Under the pieces are notes generated by a model that was not told where the DNA came from, ran no database searches, and was given only the letters and a program-made list of their open reading frames with translations. 64,000 nt of DNA from Nocardia sp. CC227C (lineage in GTDB: Bacteria; Actinomycetota; Actinomycetes; Mycobacteriales; Mycobacteriaceae). Below are positions 16,701 to 24,463 of this stretch, piece after piece; the stretch's first letter is position 1, and every line of letters begins with the position of its first letter. Made by a program: the position numbers and the translations under genes. The stretch spans positions 62,001 to 126,000 of the forward strand of contig NZ_JASITE010000010.1 in the NCBI RefSeq assembly GCF_030767025.1, in the 5' to 3' direction.

Positions 16701-18270
16701 CGCGAAACGCGGCGCGGCACGGCTGCTCCCCCGGATCGACAGCGAACCGGACTACGAGGACCTGGCCGAGGAGTGGCTGACGGACGCCCTCACCGCCCTC
16801 GCCGAGGCCGACGGGGCCGCCGGTGGCCCGACCGAGGGTAACAGCGGCCCCACCGGCAACCACGACGGCAGCGGTGGCACTGGAGACGGATTCATCAGTG
16901 GCGCAAGTGACTTCGCGGCGAGTATGGCCGGTACCGGCGCGGCGGGGATCGGCGGCAGGGTCGAAGTCGGCTCGGCCAGGGGATTCGGCAATGGCGGGAC
17001 GGCGGTCACATTCGGCGATGCTGCCGGTGGTCACGGCAGTGTTTCGGCATCGGCATCGGCTTCGGCTCGGATCGGCACGGCGGCGGGGGCGGCCGCGGGG
17101 CGGTCCGCGACCGTGACGGCGGCGCGCACGCGGCGCACCGCGCCTTTCACCCGCAATGCGCCGGTGTCCGCCCCGCTGGTGCGCAATGAACTGCTGTCGC
17201 GGGCGGGTTCGGAGAAGGAGGTGCGGCAGTTCGGGTTCGATCTGCGCGGCCTCGAGGCGAGCTACGAGGTGGGCGATTCGCTGGGGGTGCGGCCCGCCAA
17301 CTGCGACAAGATGGTGGCCGAATGGCTCGACGCCACCGGGCTGGACGGGCGGCGCGGGATCGAGGTCGATGATCGCGAGGTGCCGCTCGCCGAGGCGCTG
17401 CGCACGCATTTCGACATCACCAAGGTGTCGCAGGATCTGCTCGGCTTCATCGCCGATCACAATCCGAGTCCGCGGCTGGCGAAGCTGCTGCGCCGCGACA
17501 ACCGCAACGAACTCGACAGGTACCTGTGGGATCGGCAGGCGGTGGACGTGCTGCGCGACTTCCCGGTGCGTGCCGATCTGGTGGAGTGGCTCGGCACGCT
17601 GAAAAAGCTGCAGCCGCGTCAGTATTCGATCTCGTCCAGCCCTCTGGTCAGCCCGCACGAGGTGCAGTTGACGGTGAGTGTGGTGCGCTACGGCGATCCC
17701 GCGGCGACCGGTTCGGCGTCCCGGCGCGGCGGCGTGTCGTCCACCTACCTGTCCGATCGCGCGGACGCCCCGGTGCCGATCTTCCTGCAGCGCGCCCCGC
17801 ACTTCCGTCCGCCGCTGGACCCGAACGCCCCCATGATCATGGTCGGCCCCGGCACCGGTATCGCACCCTTCCGCGGCTTCCTGCAGGAACGTCGCGCCCT
17901 CGGCTGCGGCGGCCGCAATTGGCTGTTCTTCGGCGACCAGTACGCCCGGGACAACTTCTACTACCGGACCGAACTCGAGGACATGTTCCGCTCCGGCTTC
18001 CTGACCCGGCTGGATCTGGCCTTCTCCCGCGATCAGCGGGAGCGGATCTACGTGCAGCACCGGATGATCGAGCACGGCGCGGAGCTGTGGGCGTGGCTGC
18101 GCGAGGGCGGGCACTTCTACGTCTGCGGTGATGCCGCGCGCATGGCCAAGGACGTGGACGAGACCCTGCTGAGGATCGCCCGCATTCACGGCAAGCTGGA
18201 CGAGGACGGCGCACTGGCCTTCAAGAAGCAGCTCATCGCCGAGAAGCGCTACGTGCGCGACGTGTACTGA
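13735..18270 (+). CDS. Nitrate reductase / CysJ-type flavoprotein reductase fusion
   Basis: This 1511-aa protein joins an assimilatory molybdo-nitrate reductase to an NADPH-diflavin reductase, so one chain could carry electrons from NADPH to nitrate. A [4Fe-4S] site (C19, C22, C26, C59) is followed by the bis-MGD domain; NSRLCMASA carries the likely Mo-ligand Cys152. The flavodoxin domain starts near 883 (TVLWASQTGTAEEFA). The FAD domain runs from ~1135 with RQYSISSSP near 1293. The NADP(H) site includes GPGTGIAPFRGFLQER (~1371), and the chain ends in Tyr as in CysJ. Two low-complexity linkers (about 740-790 and 1025-1130) separate the parts. An alternative ATG lies 12 nt downstream at 13747; the first ATG has the better GGGG spacing. 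A GlnR-like site lies upstream. Confidence 0.9.
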   Translation: MIGLMSDAATPRTSTRTACSYCGVGCGITVDTGTDEHGATVIAKVSGDKLHPVNAGRLCTKGATHLELHTTPGRMATAYRRPERGQAPVAVPVDAAVQEAADRLRVILDTHGPDAIALYVSGQMSMEAQYLATKLAKGYLRTVHIEANSRLCMASAATGYKQSLGADGPPGSYDDIDHADLFFVIGANMADCHPILFLRMADRLKAGAKLIVVDPRRTDTAARADLFLQIAPGTDLALLNGLLHLLVANGDIDAEFIAEHTEGWAAMPEFLADYPPGRVAEITGVDEAQLRTAARWIGAAGEWMSLWTMGLNQSTHGTWNTNALCNLHLATGAIGRTGSGPFSLTGQPNAMGGREMGYMGPGLPGQRAVLSAADRAFVETVWGVEPGTIRDTGGPGTIEMFRGLADGDIKACWVICSNPVASVANRKNVIAGLEAAELVIAQDVYTETATNAYADVLLPATLWAESDAVMVNSERTMTLLRRSVDPVGDARPDWLLIAQVATAMGFEGFDYASSAEVFAEITRFSNPATGYDLRGISYEALREGPVQWPCPDPRRRRNPIRYVNDGVSQPLFTDADGHTPRLAFATPSRRAVFWPRPHLPPEEMPDEDFPFVLNTGRLQHQWHTMTKTGKIAKLTRLNGKPFVEVHPDDAERLDVRDGDHLEIASRRGRAVLPVVISDRTRPGSCFAPFHWNDEQGEYLTINAVTNDAVDPASLQPEFKACAVRLRKVAVLPENAPEPPAGATGTPAGAAGMAVGAAGMGAGAAGMAAGTAGMGAGAVVQPTGSPAAAPAMAGGPHPLATMLGLERATAPTLSETERVYLGGYLAALQSLPVTGQPVLPETAPISPAARMWVDGLLAGMYSRTVGIVPGAGPADAAAAAPPRTVTVLWASQTGTAEEFAAATATRLAEAGFTPRLLDMDSAELTDLTGDVLIISSTFGDGGPPDNGADFWERLTDSATRFVGVRYAVFALGDSSYDDFCGHGRKLDELLAKRGAARLLPRIDSEPDYEDLAEEWLTDALTALAEADGAAGGPTEGNSGPTGNHDGSGGTGDGFISGASDFAASMAGTGAAGIGGRVEVGSARGFGNGGTAVTFGDAAGGHGSVSASASASARIGTAAGAAAGRSATVTAARTRRTAPFTRNAPVSAPLVRNELLSRAGSEKEVRQFGFDLRGLEASYEVGDSLGVRPANCDKMVAEWLDATGLDGRRGIEVDDREVPLAEALRTHFDITKVSQDLLGFIADHNPSPRLAKLLRRDNRNELDRYLWDRQAVDVLRDFPVRADLVEWLGTLKKLQPRQYSISSSPLVSPHEVQLTVSVVRYGDPAATGSASRRGGVSSTYLSDRADAPVPIFLQRAPHFRPPLDPNAPMIMVGPGTGIAPFRGFLQERRALGCGGRNWLFFGDQYARDNFYYRTELEDMFRSGFLTRLDLAFSRDQRERIYVQHRMIEHGAELWAWLREGGHFYVCGDAARMAKDVDETLLRIARIHGKLDEDGALAFKKQLIAEKRYVRDVY
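15976..16059 (+). repeat. Four 21-bp in-frame tandem repeats (GAAGMxx linker)
   Basis: Four consecutive 21-bp units (15976, 15997, 16018, 16039), each close to GGCGCAGCCGGAATGG plus five variable bases, encode the heptads GAAGMAV, GAAGMGA, GAAGMAA and GTAGMGA. They sit in the linker between the molybdopterin part and the flavodoxin part of the nitrate reductase fusion. Confidence 0.9.
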
Positions 18271-18315
18271 GTCACGTGCCGTAACCCCGCCTGTTGATCT
18301 TGCGATAGGTCTGGC

Positions 18316-19353
18316 ATGGGACGACGGGCTCTGGCGGTTCTGCTTGCCGCGGTATCGATCATGATCGGCGCACAGTCGGCCACCGCCGAACCGGTGCCCG
18401 GGGCACCCGGAGTCGCGGTGCCCGATCTGAAGTCACCGGACGGCTCGTACATCGAGAGCATCGAGGTGCAGGATGATCGCAATATCCGCCTCCAGGTGCG
18501 TTCCACCGCAATGGATATGACCGTTCCGGTGGATGTGCTGCGCCCGGCCGACACCTCCGAGCCGCGCCCCACCCTGTACCTGCTCAGCGGGGCGGGCGGC
18601 GGCATCGACAGCGCCACCTGGAAATTGCGCACCGACGCGCTGGATTTCCTGTCCGACAAGAACGTCAATGTCGTGCAGATCATGGCAAACGGCTTCGCCT
18701 TTTACACCGACTGGCTGCGGCGGGATCCGGTGCTGGGCCTGAACAAGTGGGACACCTATCTGAGCGAGGAACTGCCACCGCTCATCGATGCGGCCCTGAA
18801 CACCAATGGCGTCAACGCCATCGCGGGCCTGTCGATGGCGGGGGTGGCCGTGCTGAATCTGGTACGTGAGAACCCGGGCAGGTTCCGCAGTGTGGCCGTG
18901 TACAGCGGCATCACCCAGACCAGCGACCCGATCGCCCGGGAGGCGGTGCGGCTGACCGTGGAGGTGTGGGGCGGCGGCAATGTCGAGAATATGTGGGGCG
19001 CACCGGATAATCCGCTCTGGGAGCTCAACGATCCGACCATTCACGCCGAGGGCTTGCGCGGCACCAATATCTTCGTCTCGACCGGCAACGGCATTCCGGG
19101 GATCTACGACATCCCCGGCGGCCCGTTCCGGGAGGAACCGCCGATCGAGACGCCGAAGACGGTCGCGATCGGCGCGTTCATCGAGGCGAATGTGGACATG
19201 TTCAACCGCAATCTGCAGAACCGGTTGCACGAGTTGGGGATTCCGGCGACCTTCGTCTACCGCGACAGCGGCACCCACTCCTGGGGCTACTGGCAGGACG
19301 ATCTGAAGACGTCGTGGCCCGTGCTGGCGCAGGGGTTGTACTCGGCGCCCTGA
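18316..19353 (+). CDS. Secreted mycolyltransferase-like esterase (antigen 85 family fold)
   Basis: This 345-aa exported alpha/beta hydrolase has a signal peptide (MGRRALAVLLAAVSIMIGAQ, cleavage likely after SATA). The nucleophile elbow AGLSMAGVAVL places Ser173 as catalytic. The C-terminal GTHSWGYWQDDL carries the catalytic His. The layout (YLLSGAGGGIDSATW near residue 90; W at GYW) is that of corynebacterial/mycobacterial mycolyltransferases, which move mycolates onto trehalose or arabinogalactan. The exact acceptor cannot be told. It starts 45 nt after the nitrate reductase fusion. Confidence 0.85.
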   Translation: MGRRALAVLLAAVSIMIGAQSATAEPVPGAPGVAVPDLKSPDGSYIESIEVQDDRNIRLQVRSTAMDMTVPVDVLRPADTSEPRPTLYLLSGAGGGIDSATWKLRTDALDFLSDKNVNVVQIMANGFAFYTDWLRRDPVLGLNKWDTYLSEELPPLIDAALNTNGVNAIAGLSMAGVAVLNLVRENPGRFRSVAVYSGITQTSDPIAREAVRLTVEVWGGGNVENMWGAPDNPLWELNDPTIHAEGLRGTNIFVSTGNGIPGIYDIPGGPFREEPPIETPKTVAIGAFIEANVDMFNRNLQNRLHELGIPATFVYRDSGTHSWGYWQDDLKTSWPVLAQGLYSAP

Positions 19354-19405
19354 CCGGAGCGGACGGGCGACCCGCCTCCGCGATCGACTGCCGGGCAGGC
19401 GATTC

Positions 19406-19434
19406 GGCGCTCGCTCCGGTGCGGAGCGAGCGCC
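19406..19434. terminator. Bidirectional terminator
   Basis: GGCGCTCGCTCC and GGAGCGAGCGCC form a 12-bp perfect stem with a 5-nt loop, between the convergent esterase and aldo/keto reductase genes. Confidence 0.75.
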
Positions 19435-19465
19435 GCCGCGGCGGTCCGTCCGGCGACTCCCGGTA

Positions 19466-20500
19466 TCAGACCCGCGGCGGGTTGAGGCGGGCGAAATCCG
19501 GGAGCCGGTAGTAGGGGTAGTACGGGTACGGCGGTGTGGTGGCGCTGGCCTTGTCCAGGCGGGCGATCTGTTCGGCGTCGAGCCGCCAGCCGACCGCGCC
19601 GAGGTTCTGGCGCAGCTGCTCCTCATTGCGCGCGCCGACGATCACCGTGGACACCGTCGGCCGCGACAGCAGCCAGTTGAGGGCGATCTGCGGCACGGTG
19701 CGCCCGGTTTCGGCGGCGATCTCGTCGAGCACGTCGACCACGTCGTAGAGCAGGTCGTCGCGCACCGGCGGCCCGGCCTCGGCGGTGCGGTGCAGGCGGC
19801 TGCCTTCCGGAAGCGGCTGTCCGCGACGGATCTTGCCGGTGAGGCGACCCCAGCCGAGCGGGCTCCACACCACCGCGCCGACGCCCTCGTCCTGGGCCAG
19901 CGGCATGAGCTCCCACTCGTAGTCGCGGCCGACCAGGGAGTAATAGACCTGGTGCGCCACATACCGCGGGAAGCCGTGCCGGTCCGCCGCCGCCAGCGAT
20001 TTCATGAGCTGCCAGCCCGCGAAGTTGGACGCCCCGACGTAGCGGATCTTGCCCGCGCGCACCAGATCGTCGAGCGCGGACAGAGTTTCGGTCACCGGTG
20101 TCCCGGCGTCGAAGGCGTGCAGCTGGAACAGGTCGATGTGGTCGACCCCGAGCCGCCGCAGCGATGCCTCCACCGCGCCGATGAGCCGGGAGCGGCCCGC
20201 ACCCGCGTCGTACGGGCCCGGTCCGGTGGGCAGTGCGGCCTTGGTGGACAGCAGCACCCGGTCGCGCCGCCCCCGAATCGCCTCGCCCAGCACCTCTTCC
20301 GAGGCCCCGTCCGAGTACACGTCGGCGGTGTCGAACATGGTGACGCCCGCCTCCAGACTGATGTCCACGAGCCGGCGCGCCTGCGCCGCATCGGTGTCGC
20401 CCCAGGCGGAGAACAGTTCTCCGCGCCCACCGAAGGTGCCCGCGCCGAAGCTCAGTGCCGGTACCAGCAAACCCGATGCGCCCAGCCGACGGTACTCCAT
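19466..20500 (-). CDS. Aldo/keto reductase
   Basis: This 344-aa NADPH-dependent TIM-barrel reductase belongs to the YccK/Tas-like branch. It begins MEYRRLGASGLLVPALSFGA and has the catalytic Asp/Tyr segment FDTADVYSDGASEEVLG (~56-72) and FQLHAFD (~125). The cofactor loop is VSTVIVGARNEEQLRQNL near 300. The C-terminus carries an unusual Tyr/Pro-rich tail (TPPYPYYPYYRLPDF). Substrate is unknown. It is divergent from a TetR gene with 83 nt between starts, so that regulator probably controls it. Confidence 0.93.
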   Translation of the reverse strand: MEYRRLGASGLLVPALSFGAGTFGGRGELFSAWGDTDAAQARRLVDISLEAGVTMFDTADVYSDGASEEVLGEAIRGRRDRVLLSTKAALPTGPGPYDAGAGRSRLIGAVEASLRRLGVDHIDLFQLHAFDAGTPVTETLSALDDLVRAGKIRYVGASNFAGWQLMKSLAAADRHGFPRYVAHQVYYSLVGRDYEWELMPLAQDEGVGAVVWSPLGWGRLTGKIRRGQPLPEGSRLHRTAEAGPPVRDDLLYDVVDVLDEIAAETGRTVPQIALNWLLSRPTVSTVIVGARNEEQLRQNLGAVGWRLDAEQIARLDKASATTPPYPYYPYYRLPDFARLNPPRV

Positions 20501-20583
20501 TGCCTTCTCCTAACGGAACCACAGTTTCATTAACTCGGTCGACGATACACTGCCGTGGACGCAAATGGAACTGGAGGACCGTT

Positions 20584-21201
20584 ATGAATCCGGACACCGC
20601 TGCCCCCGGCTCGATCCGACCGGGTGGGCGCACCGCTCGCGTCCGCGAAGCGGTCCTGCGTGCCGCCGGGGATCTGCTCGCCGAACAGGGTTTCGCCGCC
20701 CTGGACCTCACCGAGGTCGCCGCCCGCGCCGACGTCGGCAAGACCACCGTCTACCGCCGCTGGCGCACCCCCACCGGCCTCATCGCCGACCTCCTGGTGG
20801 ACATGGCCGAAACCTCGCTCCCCCATGCGAATACCGGCACCCTCGCGGGCGACCTGCTGGCCAATGCCCGCCTGGTCGCCACCACCCTGACCGACCCCCG
20901 CCAAAGCCGCCTCTTCACCGCGGTCATCGCCGCTGCCACCTGCGACGACACCGCCGCCGCGGCCCTGCGCCGCTTCTACGACACCCGCCTCACCGAATGG
21001 GCCCCGTGTGTGAACGCGGCCATCGCCCGCGGTGAGATCCCCGCCGGCACCGACCCCCGCGCCCTCCTCTCCGCCGTCTCCGCCCCCCTCTACTACCGCC
21101 TGCTCGCCAGCGGCGACCCCATCGACGACTCCGCCGCCGTCACCGCCGCCGAAGCCGCGGCCGCCGCCGCGCGTGCGGGCGTGTTCGTCACGCCCGCTTA
21201 G
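20584..21201 (+). CDS. TetR-family repressor
   Basis: The 205-aa regulator has an N-terminal helix-turn-helix, AALDLTEVAARADVGKTTVYRRW (split here as AALDLTEVAARAD and VGKTTVYRRW), at ~39-60. Its C-terminal ligand domain resembles TetR_C_11. The start is ATG 20584 after GGAGGACCGTT. The gap to the divergent aldo/keto reductase contains GGAAC-N4-GTTTC, a weak inverted repeat that could be part of its operator. The ligand is unknown. Confidence 0.9.
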   Translation: MNPDTAAPGSIRPGGRTARVREAVLRAAGDLLAEQGFAALDLTEVAARADVGKTTVYRRWRTPTGLIADLLVDMAETSLPHANTGTLAGDLLANARLVATTLTDPRQSRLFTAVIAAATCDDTAAAALRRFYDTRLTEWAPCVNAAIARGEIPAGTDPRALLSAVSAPLYYRLLASGDPIDDSAAVTAAEAAAAAARAGVFVTPA

Positions 21202-21216
21202 CCGCGAACGGCTGAT

Positions 21217-21831
21217 TCAGGGACGGGACCAGGACGGGTCGCGGCCGGTGAGGCCGAGCAGGCGGTCGAGGGCGGGTGCGGTGTCGGGGACGGGGACGAC
21301 GGGGCCGAAGAGGCCGGGGGTGCCGTCCTCGGGGGTGGCGCGCAGCCAATCCGCCAGGCGGGTGATGTCGTCGTTGTCGGGGTCGTAGGGCTGGCCGGTG
21401 GCCCGGGCCAGGTCCCAGGCGTGGATGACCAGCTCGTCGAGGGCGACGGTGGCCATTTCGGGGGCGGGCAGCAGCACCCCGCCCGCTTCGGTGTCGCCGG
21501 CCCAGGCCGCCGGCTCCCGCCAGGCGGACACCAGGGCCTCGAGCCGGGCGGGGATCAGATCGCGCCAATCGGCGGGCAACCGGGGCTCCACCGCATCGGG
21601 TGATACCGAACGGCCGACGGATTCCTTGGTGGCGGCCTCGCGGAATGCCTCGGTGAGCATGGCGACGTGGGCGAGCAGCCGGTGCACCGGCATGCCCTCG
21701 CAGGGGGTGGCGGCGTCGAGTTGATCATCGGTGATCGCGGTGACGACAGCCGCCATGGTCGCGGCGGCGGATTTCATATCGAATGCGGCCTGCGCGTCTG
21801 CGGCCTGCCTGTCGATGTCGGACATAGCCAT
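21217..21831 (-). CDS. TIGR03086-type DinB/mycothiol-isomerase-like protein
   Basis: This 204-aa four-helix-bundle protein starts at ATG 21831, with GAGGACCG upstream deciding the start. TPCEGMPVHRLLAHVAMLTE (~44-63) is the metal-site motif of the TIGR03086/maleylpyruvate isomerase N-domain family, and VALDELVIHAWDLARATG (~136-153) supplies the second conserved His. Members are thought to use mycothiol or bacillithiol with a bound metal. The substrate is unknown. It is convergent with the TetR gene, 15 nt apart. Confidence 0.85.
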   Translation of the reverse strand: MAMSDIDRQAADAQAAFDMKSAAATMAAVVTAITDDQLDAATPCEGMPVHRLLAHVAMLTEAFREAATKESVGRSVSPDAVEPRLPADWRDLIPARLEALVSAWREPAAWAGDTEAGGVLLPAPEMATVALDELVIHAWDLARATGQPYDPDNDDITRLADWLRATPEDGTPGLFGPVVPVPDTAPALDRLLGLTGRDPSWSRP

Positions 21832-22008
21832 CGGTCCTCTCGAACGCGTCGGACCGCCCCCGGCGGGCGGTCCGCTCACCCATGACGACGGCCCGGCGCG
21901 CCGAGATTCATCGGTGCCCCGCGCCCGATCGTGCGGATGTGCGTGCACCGCCACTCCGCAACCGACTCGTTAGCAGCGAAAACGCGTGGCGGCGCGGAGA
22001 ATTGGTAG

Positions 22009-22242
22009 ATGAAGGGTGATCGAGTGGAGATCGTCGTCGATACCGGCGGCGGCTACCGCAATTACGAGGTGCGCGCGACCCGGGCCGGGCGGCGCGTCGA
22101 AACACGGATCGCGCGCGGGGTGGTGGAGGTCAGCGAGATCACGCGCACCGGCACGCCGGTGCGCACCGCGCGCTTCCTGTCCAACCGCGTGGTGGCGCTG
22201 GTGGAGCATCCGGCCGAGAACGGATTGCTGCCGGACGAATAG
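22009..22242 (+). CDS. Conserved small basic protein, function unknown
   Basis: The 77-aa protein starts at ATG 22009 after GGCGCGGAGA. It consists of beta-rich segments (VEIVVDTGGGYRNYEVRATR, VETRIARGVVEVSEIT) and ends in a short acidic tail. No membrane segment, cysteine or known motif is seen. I do not recognise the family. Codon use matches its neighbours, so it looks like a real gene. Confidence 0.65.
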   Translation: MKGDRVEIVVDTGGGYRNYEVRATRAGRRVETRIARGVVEVSEITRTGTPVRTARFLSNRVVALVEHPAENGLLPDE

Positions 22243-22249
22243 GCCGCGG

Positions 22250-22295
22250 GCGAGTACTCCGGAGGGCGAATACTCCGGAGGCGAATACTCCGAGG
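22250..22295. repeat. Three ~15-bp tandem repeats
   Basis: Three consecutive copies of GCGAATACTCCGGAG (the first has GAGTACT and one extra G; the last ends CCGAGG) follow directly after a small gene. The block lies in the non-coding gap 22243-22453. Confidence 0.85.
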
Positions 22296-22453
22296 CTGCC
22301 CGGGCATCACGGATACGGGCGGACGCGACCGGCGCTCGCGCGGTGGTTGCCAGCTCGGCGGATCGGGCGCATCCTCGACAGTGCCGGGCGGAGCGCGCGC
22401 CGCACGTCCGGCCCAAGGTCAGGGCCGTCGACTCAGCTGGAGAGGAGCACCTG

Positions 22454-22693
22454 ATGACAGATCGAATCACCGACGCCATGAAGGATGTACCGGAGGCCGA
22501 CTTCGTCGAGCAGACCGTTCCGGCGTACGACGAGGACGGCGGCTACCCCGCGGACGATTTCGACGCCGACACCGAAACGCCGCCGGAGCCCGAGCGCACC
22601 TGGGAGGCGAACGAGGCGGACGTGATCGAACAGTCCATCCCGGTGCCCCTGGACGACGATTACGACGACACGGACGCGGGCAGCGAATACTGA
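22454..22693 (+). CDS. Small acidic protein with duplicated EADxxEQ motif
   Basis: The 79-aa, very acidic protein starts at ATG 22454, preceded by the strong site AGAGGAGCACCTG. The motif EADFVEQTVPAYDED (~15-29) recurs as EADVIEQSIPVPLDDD (~55-70), so the protein is an internal duplication. There are no Cys, His or membrane residues and it is probably disordered. Similar EAD..EQ micro-domains occur in other actinobacterial small proteins whose function is not known. Confidence 0.75.
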   Translation: MTDRITDAMKDVPEADFVEQTVPAYDEDGGYPADDFDADTETPPEPERTWEANEADVIEQSIPVPLDDDYDDTDAGSEY

Positions 22694-22744
22694 CCCGACG
22701 GGCGCGGCGGCGAACCTCCCCGATGGGTTCGCCGCCGCTTCGCG

Positions 22745-24376
22745 TCAGTCCGCGATGCCCGCGCGCACGGTGGCGTGCAGTTCCCGCAGGCTGGAGCGTT
22801 CGGTGGCCACCTCCAGCACCCGGATGCCGTGTGCGCGCCGGGTCAGCTCCACGGCCAGCTCGGACAGATCCACCTGCCGATGCGGCACCCGGTAGGCGGC
22901 GCACAGCGCGGCCAGATCCAGGCCGTGCGGGGTGCCGAAAACTCGCTCGAAGACGCCCGCGTACTGCGGGTCGCCCTGTTCCAGCAGTTCGAAGATGCCG
23001 CCGCCGTCGTCGTTGGCGACCACGATGGTGAGGTCCTTGGGCCGCGGCTCGCCGGGGCCGATGAGCAGTCCGGAGGCGTCGTGCAGGAAGGTCAGATCGC
23101 CGATGAGGGCCATGGTGCGGCCCTCGTGTGAGAGCGCCGCGCCGACGGCCGCCGATACGGTGCCGTCGATACCGGCCACGCCGCGATTGGACAGCACCCG
23201 GATACCGGGGCGCGGATGCGATACCAGTGCCGCGTCGCGCACCGGATTGGACGCGCCGAGCAGCAGTTGATCCCCGTCGTGCAGGGCGTCCATGACCGCG
23301 GCCGCCACATGCAGCCCGGTCGGCTTGGGATGCGCGGCCAGTTCCGCGCGGATCACCGCGCGCGACCGCTCGTCCAGCTCGCGGCAGCTGTCCAGCCAGG
23401 CGGCGGTCGGCGCGCCGTAGGTGACCGCACGGGTGCCGGTGCCCACCACATTGCCGGACACATCGGGCCAGCGCGGTCCGGTGGTGAGCGCGTACACGGT
23501 CACCTCGGGGTCGGCCAGCACCCGCGACACCTGCCGGTGCAGGGTGGGGCGGCCGGTGATGATGGCCTGCTTGGGCCGCAGCAGCGACAGTGCCAGCGGA
23601 TGCAGCGGCGGCCCGTGCATGGGCGCGGTCGGTTCGGCCACGGTCGGCAGCGCGGCCAACTCCGGCCGATGCCCCGCCCCGTGCCCGGAGATGACGACCG
23701 TGTCGGGCGAGAGGTCGATGTCGAGGGGCACGTCCAGGGTCGCGTATTGCGTTGCGGTCCAGGGCCGTCCACTGTCCCGGCCAGCCGGCAACGGATCGCC
23801 CTCGCGGGCGTCGGGCACCAGGGGTTCGCGCAGCGGGATGTCGAAGTGCACCGGCCCGGCATTGCCGGAACGGGTGCCGCGGGCGGCGGCCAGCACCCGG
23901 CAGACGGCCGAGCGCCACACGCTGTTCTGGCGGTTGTAGCCGGGATCGTCCTCGATTTCGGCGAGGCCGAGGCTGATGGCGGCGCGCACCTGGCTGCCGA
24001 ACAGCCCGAACTGCTCGACGGTCTGGTTGGCCCCGGTGCCGAGCATCTCGTAGGGCCGGTTGGCGCTGAGCACGATGAGCGGCACCCGCGCGTAGTTGGC
24101 CTCGAGCACGGCGGGGCCGAGGTTCGCGACAGCGGTGCCCGAGGTCATGACCACCGGCACCGGGCGGCCGCTGGCCACCGCGAGGCCGACGGCCAGGAAG
24201 CCGGCGGTGCGCTCGTCGATGCGCATGTGCAGCCGGATCCGGCCCGCGGCGTCGGCGGCCTGTAGCGCGAAGGCCAGCGGTGCGTTGCGGGAGCCGGGGC
24301 ACAGCACCACGTCCCGCACACCCCCGCGCGCCAGCTCGTCGACGACGACCTGCGCCTGTGCTGTCGAAGGGTTCAC
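22745..24376 (-). CDS. menD: SEPHCHC synthase (MenD)
   Basis: This ThDP-dependent enzyme joins 2-oxoglutarate to isochorismate, making 2-succinyl-5-enolpyruvyl-6-hydroxy-3-cyclohexene-1-carboxylate, the committed menaquinone step. The 543-aa product starts at GTG 24376 (VNPSTAQAQVVVDELARGGV). It shows VLCPGSRNAPLAFAL (~24) and the ThDP-activating Glu in RIDERTAGFLAVG (~55). The C-terminal cofactor/metal segment is ALIGDLTFLHDASGL followed by VVANDDGGGIFELL. The open frame extends to 25213 only because of high GC. Its promoter overlaps the IdeR box of the divergent SIP gene. Confidence 0.95.
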   Translation of the reverse strand: MNPSTAQAQVVVDELARGGVRDVVLCPGSRNAPLAFALQAADAAGRIRLHMRIDERTAGFLAVGLAVASGRPVPVVMTSGTAVANLGPAVLEANYARVPLIVLSANRPYEMLGTGANQTVEQFGLFGSQVRAAISLGLAEIEDDPGYNRQNSVWRSAVCRVLAAARGTRSGNAGPVHFDIPLREPLVPDAREGDPLPAGRDSGRPWTATQYATLDVPLDIDLSPDTVVISGHGAGHRPELAALPTVAEPTAPMHGPPLHPLALSLLRPKQAIITGRPTLHRQVSRVLADPEVTVYALTTGPRWPDVSGNVVGTGTRAVTYGAPTAAWLDSCRELDERSRAVIRAELAAHPKPTGLHVAAAVMDALHDGDQLLLGASNPVRDAALVSHPRPGIRVLSNRGVAGIDGTVSAAVGAALSHEGRTMALIGDLTFLHDASGLLIGPGEPRPKDLTIVVANDDGGGIFELLEQGDPQYAGVFERVFGTPHGLDLAALCAAYRVPHRQVDLSELAVELTRRAHGIRVLEVATERSSLRELHATVRAGIAD

Positions 24377-24440
24377 GCCCTCAGCCTCCCAGACAGTCGC
24401 TCCGCCCGCTGCGTCGGCCCGCTCACACCCATTGGCGTAG

Positions 24441-24459
24441 TTAGGGTTTGCTAACCTAA
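24441..24459 (+). promoter_or_regulatory. IdeR/DtxR iron box
   Basis: TTAGGGTTTGCTAACCTAA matches the 19-bp IdeR consensus TTAGGTTAGSCTAACCTAA at 16 positions (mismatches at 6, 8 and 9). It ends 4 nt before the start codon of the siderophore-interacting protein, so Fe(II)-IdeR binding should block its expression. It is also 65 nt from the menD start on the other strand. Confidence 0.85.
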
Positions 24460-24463
24460 TTTC

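Noticed and set aside
16084..18189. A 701-codon minus-strand open frame
   Set aside because: It is an antisense shadow of the diflavin reductase part, with no domain and no start signal.
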